33,530 bases of DNA from assembly GCA_021824625.1 (NCBI GenBank), contig JAKAKE010000144.1, positions 1 through 33,530 on the forward strand, given 5' to 3'. Under the pieces are notes generated by a model that saw only the letters and a program-made list of their open reading frames with translations, was not told the DNA's origin and ran no database searches. Source of the DNA: Bacteroidota bacterium. Its GTDB lineage: Bacteria > Bacteroidota > Ignavibacteria > Kapaibacteriales > UBA2268. Positions 1 through 7,507 of the stretch are shown one piece after another (position 1 is the stretch's first letter; every line of letters starts with the position of its first letter). The position numbers were made by a program, and so were the translations under genes.

Positions 1-91
1 CAGGTATGTTGCAAATAGTCTCATATCTCCAGGTTTTACTGATTAGGTTTACAAGAAAAATACCGAATCTATGTGATAATTTTAATCCCAT
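1..91 (-). CDS. Partial lysophospholipid acyltransferase-like (DUF374) protein, N-terminus only
   Basis: An ATG at 91-89 opens a frame that runs off the left edge, giving about 30 residues with a hydrophobic FGIFLVNLI stretch followed by KTWRYE. That pattern resembles the N-terminus of the DUF374 family, membrane-associated acyltransferase-like proteins often found near lipid A genes. The start codon overlaps the lpxB stop codon (TAATG), so the two genes are probably translationally coupled and co-transcribed. The context, directly after lpxB, fits a lipid or lipid A acylation role, but this is inference. Only 30 residues are visible and the catalytic motif lies outside the window. The frame is sound; the family call is moderate. 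Confidence 0.55.
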   Translation of the reverse strand, partial: MGLKLSHRFGIFLVNLISKTWRYETICNIP

Positions 92-1200
92 TACCATTTC
101 AATTCTTTGATTATAAGTTCTGCAGCACGTTTTGACGCACCTTTTTCACCGAGCATTTTTCTTATTCCGGAAAATTCATTCTGCATTTCATCATACCTGT
201 TTCTGTCGCCGAGTAATGAAATAATTTCATTTGCAATAGTTTCAGGTTTTGCATCTGACTGTATAAATTCATTTACTACTTTTTTACTGGCGAGTATATT
301 GACAAGGGATATATTATCGAGTTTAACTAAGTGTTTTCCAAGTGAATATGAAATTGAAGACGTTTTTAAAATCATAGTAAAGGGCATACAGCACAATGCC
401 GCTTCAAGTGTGGATGTTCCGGTTTTTACAATTCCTGCATAAGATTTTTTCATCAGAGATTTTGAATCATCCCACAGTTGCCATTTATCAAAATCCCTTA
501 AATATGGTTCGTACTCATTTTTATTTACAGTTGGAGATATTGATAACCCAAATTCCAATTCAGGTTTTTCTTGTTTTAATAAATGGGCTATTGAATTAAA
601 TAAAGGCATGTGCTTTACTATTTCCTGTTTTCTGCTTCCGGGAAGAAATGCAATGAGATTTTTATTTCTACTATTATTATTTGGAATTTCTGAAAATTCA
701 GGATTATCGAGAAGTGGATGACCCACGAATTCAGTTCTGATATTGTATTTCGTGAAAAATTCAGTTTCAAAAGGGAAAACAGCTAAAAGCAAGTCAGTAA
801 CAACTGCAAGTTTCTTTGCCCTGCCTTTTCCCCAAGCCCAAAGTTGCGGAGCTATGTAATAAATAACGGGTATTCCGATTTGTTTTGCGTGTTCGGCAAG
901 ACGGATGTTGAATCCGGGATAGTCAATAGCAATTAATACCTCTACTTTTTCATCGTTCAATCTTCTTGCACAATTCTTTATCAGGTTTCTGAAAAAGAAA
1001 TACTTCTTTGCGACTTCCCAGAATCCGACAACGGAGACTTGCTCTAAGCTCACAAGAGGATTCAATCCTTCATTGCACATGGCATTGCCGCCGATTCCAA
1101 TAAACTCAATATCAGGTGCCAATGACTTCAGTTCAGCCATCAGCCTTGCACCATGAGCATCACTCGAAGGGTCGCCTGCCGATATGAATATTTTTTTCAA
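91..1200 (-). CDS. lpxB: Lipid-A-disaccharide synthase
   Basis: LpxB (GT19) condenses UDP-2,3-diacylglucosamine with lipid X to form the lipid A disaccharide at the inner membrane. At 369 aa the length is close to the family norm. Family landmarks are visible: the N-terminal FISAGDPSSDAHGA segment (a variant of the usual AGExSGDxHGA), APQLWAWGKGR near residue 120, FVGHPLLDN near 160, LPGSRKQEI near 190, and a C-terminal TGTSTLEAAL nucleotide-sugar binding segment near 265. The ATG start at 1200 is the first in frame and gives the expected MKKIFISAG N-terminus. It is followed, with a one-base overlap, by a DUF374-like gene. Its presence shows an LPS-bearing outer membrane. No clear promoter is seen in the 97 bases upstream. 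Confidence 0.95.
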   Translation of the reverse strand: MKKIFISAGDPSSDAHGARLMAELKSLAPDIEFIGIGGNAMCNEGLNPLVSLEQVSVVGFWEVAKKYFFFRNLIKNCARRLNDEKVEVLIAIDYPGFNIRLAEHAKQIGIPVIYYIAPQLWAWGKGRAKKLAVVTDLLLAVFPFETEFFTKYNIRTEFVGHPLLDNPEFSEIPNNNSRNKNLIAFLPGSRKQEIVKHMPLFNSIAHLLKQEKPELEFGLSISPTVNKNEYEPYLRDFDKWQLWDDSKSLMKKSYAGIVKTGTSTLEAALCCMPFTMILKTSSISYSLGKHLVKLDNISLVNILASKKVVNEFIQSDAKPETIANEIISLLGDRNRYDEMQNEFSGIRKMLGEKGASKRAAELIIKELKW

Positions 1201-1297
1201 GATTTTATATTTTCAGTCGAATTTATTTTTAAATAGTACCAGTTTGATTAAAACAAAATGAGGAAAATAAGTGAGTTTTTACTTTGGGAAAAACAAT

Positions 1298-1567
1298 TTA
1301 ATAAATATCACTTCTCAATGCAATTTCATGAACTATTATGATTTGATTATTTTTATCAAAACTCAATATTATTCTGATATTTCCCTGTCTTAGTCTATAA
1401 AAACCTTCCCATTCTCCACTTAATTTCTTTATGTCAATATTTACAGATTCATTCTTAATAATCCATTGATTGAGGCTATTCAGTTTATCTTTACTTTGGT
1501 TTGATAATTTATTATCAAGCTTATTAAAGAATTTAAGAGCATTGCGGTTGAATTGAATTTCCCACAT
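1298..1567 (-). CDS. RelE/ParE-family toxin
   Basis: An 89-aa protein with the size and layout of RelE/ParE toxins: an N-terminal strand (WEIQFNRNALKFF), two helices, then a basic strand region with YRLRQGNIRIILSFD and a C-terminal IIIVHEIALRSDIY. Family members are ribosome-dependent mRNA endonucleases (RelE) or gyrase poisons (ParE). The arginines of the YRLRxGxxRI segment are typical of the RelE branch, but the sequence alone does not settle the target. Its ATG (1567-1565) overlaps the stop of the upstream gene by one base (TAATG), so antitoxin and toxin are probably translationally coupled. Length and core are intact, so it is probably functional. Confidence 0.8.
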   Translation of the reverse strand: MWEIQFNRNALKFFNKLDNKLSNQSKDKLNSLNQWIIKNESVNIDIKKLSGEWEGFYRLRQGNIRIILSFDKNNQIIIVHEIALRSDIY

Positions 1568-1764
1568 TAAATATCAACCTTTACATATTCTTGTTCCTTG
1601 TACTTATCAGGTGAATGAAACAATTGTTTTACTTCTTCCATATCCTCATCATCGGCAAGGGGAATGAGACTTAGTTTTAAATCGAGCATTTTTTCATCAA
1701 ATACTTCTGAAACTGCTTTTTTTATTAAGTCATAGAATTGTTTTTCTTCTACTTCCACCATCAT
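1567..1764 (-). CDS. Putative antitoxin of the RelE-type module
   Basis: A small acidic protein of about 65 aa encoded directly upstream of the toxin, with a one-base overlap. I place the start at the ATG at 1764 (MMVEVEEK), because the longer frame to 1788 uses TTG. It has a helical N-terminal half (FYDLIKKAVSEVFDEKM) and an acidic C-terminal half (LADDEDMEEVKQLFHSPDKYKEQEYVKVDI), as expected for an antitoxin that wraps its toxin. I do not recognise a DNA-binding fold such as RHH or Phd. The call therefore rests on size, charge and position. Autoregulation by the pair is likely, but no operator is evident. Confidence 0.6.
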   Translation of the reverse strand: MMVEVEEKQFYDLIKKAVSEVFDEKMLDLKLSLIPLADDEDMEEVKQLFHSPDKYKEQEYVKVDI

Positions 1765-1853
1765 AAAAAGCTCACAATAAAGAAACAAATTTTATTTAAT
1801 GTTATAACGTATTCTTATTATTTTCCTTTTAACATTTGAAATAATTAATTAAT

Positions 1854-2453
1854 TCATAATATTGTTTTCAAAAACTCCACAAGATTCCTTACCGCTTTGC
1901 CTCTGTGGCTGAGAAGGTTTTTCTCTTCTGGACTCATCTCGGCAAATGTCTTGTCGAAGCTATCGGGTACAAATATTGAATCATAACCGAAACCGTTTGC
2001 ACCTCTTTCTTCATCAATTATTTTTCCACTGCATATTCCTTCTATATACTCAGCTTTTCCTTCATCAATATAGCAGATGACAGTCCTGAACCGGGCTGTG
2101 CGTCTTTCTTCTGGAATTCCATTCAAAAGATTCAAAACTTTCTTTCTGTTCTCTGCATCGTTGCCATGCTCACCTGAATATCTCGCAGAATTCACTCCCG
2201 GTTCACCCTTCATTGCATCAATTTCTAATCCTGTATCATCAGAAATCGAAGGAATTTTTGTCAATGAATAAAACTCAGATGATTTCAGGAAAGCATTTTC
2301 TTCAAGTGTGCATCCTGTTTCCTCAATATCAATTGATTTATTCAAAACATCAGTAGGGGTAAATATTTCAAATCTACCGGGAAATTCTCTGTCGAGGATT
2401 TCTCTAATCTCCCTTACTTTATGCTGATTATTTGTTCCGATTAATAGTTTCAT
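1854..2453 (-). CDS. rdgB: RdgB/HAM1 family non-canonical purine NTP pyrophosphatase
   Basis: This enzyme hydrolyses dITP, XTP and ITP to monophosphates, keeping deaminated purines out of nucleic acids. The start at 2453 gives a 199-aa protein beginning MKLLIGTNNQHKVREI, the expected (A/G)TxNxxK phosphate-binding N-terminus. A longer frame to 2498 only translates part of an intergenic inverted repeat and is rejected. Other landmarks are SISDDTGLEIDAMKGEPGVNSARYSG near residues 65-90, the GANGFGYDSIF loop near 155, and the C-terminal EMSPEEKNLLSHRGKA signature. Length is typical of the family. It lies downstream of meaB on the same strand, separated by about 100 bp that hold the inverted repeat. 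Confidence 0.95.
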   Translation of the reverse strand: MKLLIGTNNQHKVREIREILDREFPGRFEIFTPTDVLNKSIDIEETGCTLEENAFLKSSEFYSLTKIPSISDDTGLEIDAMKGEPGVNSARYSGEHGNDAENRKKVLNLLNGIPEERRTARFRTVICYIDEGKAEYIEGICSGKIIDEERGANGFGYDSIFVPDSFDKTFAEMSPEEKNLLSHRGKAVRNLVEFLKTIL

Positions 2454-2469
2454 TTTTAATTTTTCTTTT

Positions 2470-2548
2470 GTCATTCTGAGAGTAACGAAGAATCTCATAA
2501 AGTTTGTCTGTATATTAAAAGGAGATTCTTCACTTCGTTCAAAATGAC
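2470..2548. repeat. Imperfect 27-bp inverted repeat (REP/MITE-like) between meaB and rdgB
   Basis: The left arm 2470-2496 (starting GTCATTCTGAGAG) and the right arm 2522-2548 (ending TTCAAAATGAC) are near-perfect reverse complements around a 25-bp AT-rich centre, sharing the AACGAAGAATCTC / GAGATTCTTC core. It resembles the widespread TCATTCTGAGCGAAGAATCT-type palindromic intergenic repeat seen in many environmental genomes. In RNA it would form a long hairpin between the meaB and rdgB coding regions, where it could act as a stabiliser or attenuator. It also explains the spurious N-terminal extension of the rdgB frame. Confidence 0.8.
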
Positions 2549-2550
2549 AC

Positions 2551-3666
2551 CTATTTATTTCTAAAATATCCCTTCATCAATTCATTTACTGCATTCGTAG
2601 GAGTGATTTTTCCTTCTAATAATTTCTTATCAATTTCAATTCTCTTTTTCTCAACTTTTGAATTGTTGTAGAAGCGGTTTTTCAGGGATTCCTCTACCAT
2701 AGCATATACCCAGTCGAGTGTCTGCTCCCTTCTACGCAAATCGAATACGCCTGATTTCTTTATTTTCTTTTCAAAATCATTTATCATATTCCAAAGCTGT
2801 TCGATTCCAAGCCCAGTTAATCCGGAACAAGTGAAAACCTGTGATTCCCAGCCTTCAGTAGCAGGTAAAAGGTAATGAACTGCCTGCTTGTATTGTTCTT
2901 TTGTTAGATTAGCCGATTTTATATTATCTCCGTCAGCTTTATTTATAGCGATTGCATCGGCAAGCTCGACAGCACCTTTTTTGATTCCCTGAAGCTCATC
3001 GCCACCACCGGGCAAAATGAGAAGAAGATAGAAGTCAACCATCGAACGGACTGTGATTTCGCTCTGCCCCACACCTATTGTTTCGACAATAATAATATCA
3101 AATCCAGCCGCCTCGCAGAGCATTATGGATTCACGTGTCTTGCGGGTTACACCGCCAAGTGTACCTCCTGATGGGGAGGGCCTTATGAAAGCATTCGGAT
3201 TCCGTGAAAGATTTTCCATTCTCGTTTTATCGCCGAGTATAGAGCCGCGGGAACGGCTGCTGCTCGGGTCAATAGCAAGAACGGCGACTTTGTGTCCCTG
3301 ACTGCAAAGATAAGTTCCAAATGATTCAATGAATGTGCTTTTGCCTACACCCGGAGCGCCTGTGATTCCTATTCTGATTGATTTTCCTGTGTTGTGGAGT
3401 ATTTTGCCAAGCACTTCCTGTGCTTTTTCTATATGCTTAGGCGAATTACTTTCGATTAGTGTTATTGCTTGTGCGAGTACAGTTCTGTTATCTACAATCA
3501 CACCATTAACAAAATCATCTGTTGTTATTTTTTTTGTTTTGTTTGTGTCCTTTGTTTTTTTCTTTAGTGTTGAATCACTTACACCATCAAGAACCTGAGT
3601 GGCAAAGCCCTTTCCTGAGCTTGCCCATTCGGGTTTACTTGATTTTATTTTCTGCTTTTTTGTCAT
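2551..3666 (-). CDS. meaB: Methylmalonyl-CoA mutase-associated GTPase MeaB (ArgK family)
   Basis: MeaB is a G3E-family GTPase that gates cobalamin loading and protects methylmalonyl-CoA mutase from inactivation. Visible motifs are the P-loop GAPGVGKS near residues 103-110, AIDPSSSRSRGSILGDKTRM near 134-153, ETIGVGQSE near 195, and the NKAD base-recognition motif near 243. I use ATG 3666 (371 aa); the frame extends only to a TTG at 3672. The protein is longer than the roughly 330 aa of E. coli YgfD because of a Lys-rich N-terminal extension of about 50 residues. It lies downstream of scpA on the same strand, but a Kelch gene separates them. No good ribosome binding site is seen, as is common in Bacteroidota. 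Confidence 0.93.
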   Translation of the reverse strand: MTKKQKIKSSKPEWASSGKGFATQVLDGVSDSTLKKKTKDTNKTKKITTDDFVNGVIVDNRTVLAQAITLIESNSPKHIEKAQEVLGKILHNTGKSIRIGITGAPGVGKSTFIESFGTYLCSQGHKVAVLAIDPSSSRSRGSILGDKTRMENLSRNPNAFIRPSPSGGTLGGVTRKTRESIMLCEAAGFDIIIVETIGVGQSEITVRSMVDFYLLLILPGGGDELQGIKKGAVELADAIAINKADGDNIKSANLTKEQYKQAVHYLLPATEGWESQVFTCSGLTGLGIEQLWNMINDFEKKIKKSGVFDLRRREQTLDWVYAMVEESLKNRFYNNSKVEKKRIEIDKKLLEGKITPTNAVNELMKGYFRNK

Positions 3667-3683
3667 AAACAAATTAATAATAA

Positions 3684-3720
3684 ATTGCCCCCTTTTTCAA
3701 AGGGGGTTCGGGGGTTTTCC
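3684..3720. repeat. C5/G5 hairpin repeat, copy 1
   Basis: An ATTGCCCCCTTTTTC - AAAGGGGGTTCGGGGG - TTTTCC unit upstream of meaB. The CCCCCTTT and AAAGGGGG arms form an 8-bp stem around TTC. Near-identical copies lie at 16837-16874 and 17084-17120. This type of low-complexity hairpin is a common intergenic repeat in environmental Bacteroidota and related genomes. It lies between the meaB start and the 52-bp tandem repeat. Confidence 0.85.
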
Positions 3721-3733
3721 TTATACCCCAAAT

Positions 3734-3902
3734 CTATAAATATGCCGCAACTACGTTGCTCTTTCTTGTTACTATGGTTTCTTTTCTATAAATATGCCGC
3801 AACTACGTTGCTCTTTCTTGTTACTATGGTTTCTTTTCTATAAATATATCGCAACTATGTTGCTTTTCAAAATTGAATTGCGTAGCAATGACATATTTAT
3901 AA
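3734..3902. repeat. 52-bp tandem repeat plus inverted CTATAAATAT-type elements
   Basis: Two exact 52-bp units (3734-3785 and 3786-3837) each start CTATAAATATGCCGCAACTA and contain the small palindrome GCAACTACGTTGC. A third, diverged start at 3838 (CTATAAATATATCGCAACTA) is followed by an oppositely oriented element at 3878-3902 (TTGCGTAGCAATGACATATT plus TATAA). The 3838-3902 pair therefore has terminal inverted repeats. It belongs to the same family as elements near 16.9, 17.15 and 21.2-21.4 kb. It lies between the broken Kelch gene and meaB, a gap without genes. Confidence 0.85.
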
Positions 3903-3958
3903 CACAATCAATTCCTAGATATATAGAATCACATAGTGATGGTATATTTACGTTTATC

Positions 3959-5237
3959 TCACCTGCTAATCAACACCTTCGCTACTTCAACATAATTGTT
4001 TTGATGTGTTAAGAGAAAATATAATCCATTAGACAATCCGCTCACATCAATATTAATAATCGTATTATCACCATCAACAATCACATCTTCTTTTTCTAAT
4101 AATTTCTTTCCGAATATATCGTATAGTTGATTATCCAATTTACCTACATTATAGGATTTTATTTTCAGTTTATTTTCATTATCAGAAATTATATAAGAAT
4201 TGAAATTACCACTGGATGAATAGTATTCTTCTATGTATTCATTTGGTTGAAGTGTAAACAGCCAAGAATCATTATACAAAATTCCTTCTTTTCCATCAGC
4301 ACCTCCAAATAAAAAAATTCTATTTTCACCGAAATTGACAATACCATGTGCATATCTACCATCAGGTTTTATTGTTGTCTGAATATTTTGCCATGACGAA
4401 TCAACTAAATTAAATAGCCACATTTCATCATAATGGCCATAAGAATCATGATCTCCACCCCAAAAAACAACCTCATTCTTTCTAATATTTGCCATAGAAG
4501 AATTCACAATAATACCAGGGTTGGTTTTGGGTTCTATTTTAATCCATTTTTTTTTATAAAAATCAAAAAGCCAAGTTTCAACTAAATACCCGAATTGCCA
4601 ACCACCATAAAATAAAACTTTTTAAGAATCAATTTGTGCCATTATCGCTTCTTCGCAAGAAGGTGGTCTTTCATTATTATTAATTTGAATATAAGTCCAA
4701 TTATTTTCTTCTAAATTGTAGAAAAAAGTGTAGTTAACATAATCTCCAGCACCAATATCTCCACCAAATAATAATACTATATTATCTGAAATTTGCGATA
4801 ATACAAAATCATAAATTGGGGGGGGGCATGCTAGGTTTCATATCAGTCCAAGTAAGTGTTCCCAAATCGAAAACCCAAGTATCATTAATTATTTCAGAAT
4901 TATTGCTTTCAAAACTTTCACCACCAAATAAAAGAACTTTGTTTTTAGATATTCTAGCTATTTGATGGCCAATTCTCCTACTTGGATGAATGTCATTTTG
5001 AATTTCTGACCAGGAATTTAATTGGAAATCATAAATCCATGTTTCATCAAAAATCATTTTATCATTTTTACCACCAAAAAGAATTACTTTTTCTTCACCT
5101 ATTTCTGCCATTCCGAAAGACCATCTTGGAGATGGTGAATTTGTTGGTTTTAGTTCTTCCCAAATACCTGTTTGTGCATTTGAATAAAAAATTATTGAAA
5201 TAAAAAATAATAGTGACATTGATAATTTCTTTTTCAT
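3959..5237 (-). pseudogene. Secreted Kelch beta-propeller protein with T9SS sorting domain, disrupted
   Basis: Starting at ATG 5237, a signal peptide (MKKKLSMSLLFFISIIFYSNA) precedes Kelch repeats with hallmark motifs VILFGG, VLLFGG, VLLFGG, VLFYGG, VVFWGG and IFLFGG: six blades, one complete propeller. The C-terminus (DVSGLSNGLYFLLTHQ through KVLISR) is a T9SS type-A-like sorting domain. Two lesions break it. A G9 run at 4818-4826 (C9 on the coding strand) shifts the frame to a TGA at 4811-4809, and removing one C restores the frame. An in-frame TAA lies at 4624-4622, inside the fourth blade motif, where a Lys codon would fit. Repaired, the protein would be about 425 aa. It starts 6 bases after the scpA stop. 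It is either a recent pseudogene, a phase-variable gene, or carries sequencing errors. Confidence 0.85.
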
Positions 5238-5258
5238 TATTCACTATTCGTTATTCAC
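5237..5258. repeat. Short direct repeat at the scpA stop / Kelch start junction
   Basis: On the minus strand GTGAATAA occurs twice, 6 bases apart (plus-strand TTATTCAC at 5251-5258 and 5237-5244). It covers the last codons and stop of scpA and the start of the Kelch gene. It may mark the joint where the Kelch gene was joined to scpA, or may be a short intergenic filler repeat. Confidence 0.6.
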
Positions 5259-7442
5259 TTTATTAAACAGTTCTTCCATCACTTTCTCTGCCGCAGCAGG
5301 TATAACCGTTCCCGGACCGAAGATGGCACTTACTCCTGCATTGTAAAGATATTCGTAATCTTGAGGAGGTACAACGCCTCCCACAACAACCATAATGTCT
5401 TCCCTTCCAAGCTTTTTCAGTTCATCAATTAGTTGAGGTACAAGTGTCTTGTGTCCACCAGCAAGAGAGCTTGCACCGACAATATGCACATCATTCTCTG
5501 TTGCCTGCCTTGCTGTTTCATCGGGTGTCTGGAATAAGGGACCAATATCAACATCAAATCCGAGGTCTGCGAATGCAGTAGAAATTACCTTCGAGCCTCT
5601 GTCATGCCCATCCTGTCCCATCTTTGCAACGAGAATACGCGGGCGTCTTCCTTCTGCTTTTTCAAATTCATCAGTCATTTTTCGTACTTTTTGAATTTCT
5701 TCTTTTCCTGAAAATTCAGAACTATATACACCTGAGATTGACCGGATTATAACTTTGTGCCTTCCAAATACTTTCTCAAGAGCATGGGATATTTCGCCGA
5801 GGCTTGCTCTTGCTCTTGCGGCTTTGATTGACAAATCGAGAAGATTGCCTTCACCGGTTTTTGCCGAATGAGTCAGTGCATCGAGTGCTTCGTTCACTTT
5901 ATTTTCATCTCTTGACGTTCTCAATTCCTTCAATCTTTTTATTTGTTGTTCCCTGACTAAAGTATTATCAACTTCGAGAATTTCAATCGGGTCTTCAGTT
6001 TCAAGCTGATATTTATTGACTCCAACAATAACTTCCTTGCCTGAATCAATTCTTGCCTGGCGTCTTGCAGATGCCTCTTCTATTCTCATTTTCGGCAGTC
6101 CTGTTTCGATTGCTTTTGTCATTCCACCGAGGGATTCAACCTCCTGGATATGCCCCCATGCCTTGTGCATAAGCTCGTGTGTCAGCCTTTCGACATAGTA
6201 AGAACCGGCCCAGGGGTCAATCACGCTGCATATTCCTGTTTCCTTCTGAATATATAACTGAGTGTTGCGTGCAATCCTTGCTGAAAAATCAGTTGGCAAG
6301 GCAATTGCCTCATCCAAAGAATTTGTATGCAGTGATTGAGTATGTCCCATCACTGCCGCCATAGCTTCGATGCAAGTTCTTATTACATTATTAAAAGGGT
6401 CTTGTTCAGTAAGGCTCCATCCGGAAGTCTGGCAGTGAGCCCTGAGAGCCATTGAACGTGTATCTTTGGGATTGAACTGTTTGATTAATTTTGCCCAAAG
6501 CATTCTTGCGGCTCTAAGCTTTGCAATTTCCATAAAATAGTTTTTTCCTATTCCCCAAAAGAAAGAAATACGAGGTGCAAAATTATCTATATTAAGACCA
6601 GCTTTCAATCCGGTTCTGACATATTCCAAACCGTCAGCAAGTGTGTAGCCCATTTCTAAGTCGGCTGTAGCACCTGCTTCCTGCATGTGGTAACCCGAAA
6701 CAGAAATACAGTTGAACTTCGGCATATTCTTAGAAGTATAGGCAAAGATATCTGTGATTATTCTCATCGAAGGTTCTGGAGGATAAATATATGTGTTCCT
6801 CACCATATACTCTTTCAGTATGTCATTCTGAATTGTTCCTGAAAGCTGTTTCTGATTGACTCCCTGCTCCTCCGCAGAAACAATATAAAAAGCCATAATG
6901 GGCAGAACTGCACCATTCATTGTCATCGAAACCGACATTTCGTCAAGTGGGATTTCTTTGAAAAGGATGTTCATATCGAGAATGGAATCAATAGCAACAC
7001 CTGCTTTTCCGACATCGCCGACTACACGCGGATGGTCTGAATCATATCCCCTGTGCGTAGCAAGGTCAAACGCCACAGATAATCCCTTTTGTCCTGCGGC
7101 AATATTCCTGCGATAAAAAGCATTACTTTCCTCTGCAGTGGAAAATCCTGCATACTGCCTGATTGTCCATGGGTTTGTAATGTACATTGTCGGATAAGGT
7201 CCCCTGAGAAAAGGCGGGACACCTGCACCAAATTCAAGATGTTCCAACCCTTCAAGGTCATCTGCTGTATATAAAGGTTTAATAAGAATGTTTTCAAGAG
7301 ACTTATGAGAAAGCTCCTCAATTGATTTACCTGTTTTCTTTTCAAGTTCTTTTTTCCATTTTTTCAAATCAGGAACATTTAAACCTTCCTCAAACGGGAT
7401 TTTTGTAAAATCAGGGAATTTATTTTTATTTTTTTCAGTCAA
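5244..7442 (-). CDS. scpA: Methylmalonyl-CoA mutase, B12-binding catalytic chain
   Basis: The adenosylcobalamin-dependent enzyme that interconverts methylmalonyl-CoA and succinyl-CoA in propionate metabolism. The 732-aa chain has the complete TIM-barrel domain: GPYPTMY with the active-site Tyr near 87, [13 protein letters not shown] at 91-103, and [11 protein letters not shown] near 250 with the catalytic His. The C-terminal B12-binding domain begins near 598 and has the DGHDRG motif (DxHxxG) at 611-616, whose His displaces dimethylbenzimidazole as lower cobalt ligand. It is therefore a catalytic chain. It could be homodimeric, as in E. coli Sbm, or the MutB partner of a MutA encoded elsewhere, since no small subunit lies beside it. 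A TATTTTTG promoter box lies 35 bases upstream of the start. The Kelch gene and meaB follow. Confidence 0.96.
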   Translation of the reverse strand: MTEKNKNKFPDFTKIPFEEGLNVPDLKKWKKELEKKTGKSIEELSHKSLENILIKPLYTADDLEGLEHLEFGAGVPPFLRGPYPTMYITNPWTIRQYAGFSTAEESNAFYRRNIAAGQKGLSVAFDLATHRGYDSDHPRVVGDVGKAGVAIDSILDMNILFKEIPLDEMSVSMTMNGAVLPIMAFYIVSAEEQGVNQKQLSGTIQNDILKEYMVRNTYIYPPEPSMRIITDIFAYTSKNMPKFNCISVSGYHMQEAGATADLEMGYTLADGLEYVRTGLKAGLNIDNFAPRISFFWGIGKNYFMEIAKLRAARMLWAKLIKQFNPKDTRSMALRAHCQTSGWSLTEQDPFNNVIRTCIEAMAAVMGHTQSLHTNSLDEAIALPTDFSARIARNTQLYIQKETGICSVIDPWAGSYYVERLTHELMHKAWGHIQEVESLGGMTKAIETGLPKMRIEEASARRQARIDSGKEVIVGVNKYQLETEDPIEILEVDNTLVREQQIKRLKELRTSRDENKVNEALDALTHSAKTGEGNLLDLSIKAARARASLGEISHALEKVFGRHKVIIRSISGVYSSEFSGKEEIQKVRKMTDEFEKAEGRRPRILVAKMGQDGHDRGSKVISTAFADLGFDVDIGPLFQTPDETARQATENDVHIVGASSLAGGHKTLVPQLIDELKKLGREDIMVVVGGVVPPQDYEYLYNAGVSAIFGPGTVIPAAAEKVMEELFNKVNNE

Positions 7443-7476
7443 TTCTCAACCGAACAATTTTATTAAACATAGATTA

Positions 7477-7484
7477 CAAAAATA
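7477..7484 (-). promoter_or_regulatory. Putative -7 box TATTTTTG for scpA
   Basis: Minus-strand TATTTTTG matches the Bacteroidota sigma-70 TAnnTTTG element and ends 35 bases before the scpA ATG. No TTTG -33 element is found at the ideal spacing, so support rests on the box, its position and its recurrence before other housekeeping genes here. Confidence 0.5.
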
Positions 7485-7507
7485 GTTAAATAACAATCAA
7501 GATTTTA

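Noticed and set aside
2454-2498. N-terminal extension of the rdgB frame
   Set aside because: It translates one arm of an intergenic inverted repeat; the internal ATG at 2453 gives the expected family N-terminus.
3734-3837. 52-bp tandem repeat considered as a CRISPR array
   Set aside because: Units are contiguous without unique spacers, and no cas genes are present.
7443-7507. Possible cobalamin riboswitch before the B12-dependent mutase
   Set aside because: Only 65 bases separate the genes and a promoter box lies within them; far too short for a cobalamin riboswitch.
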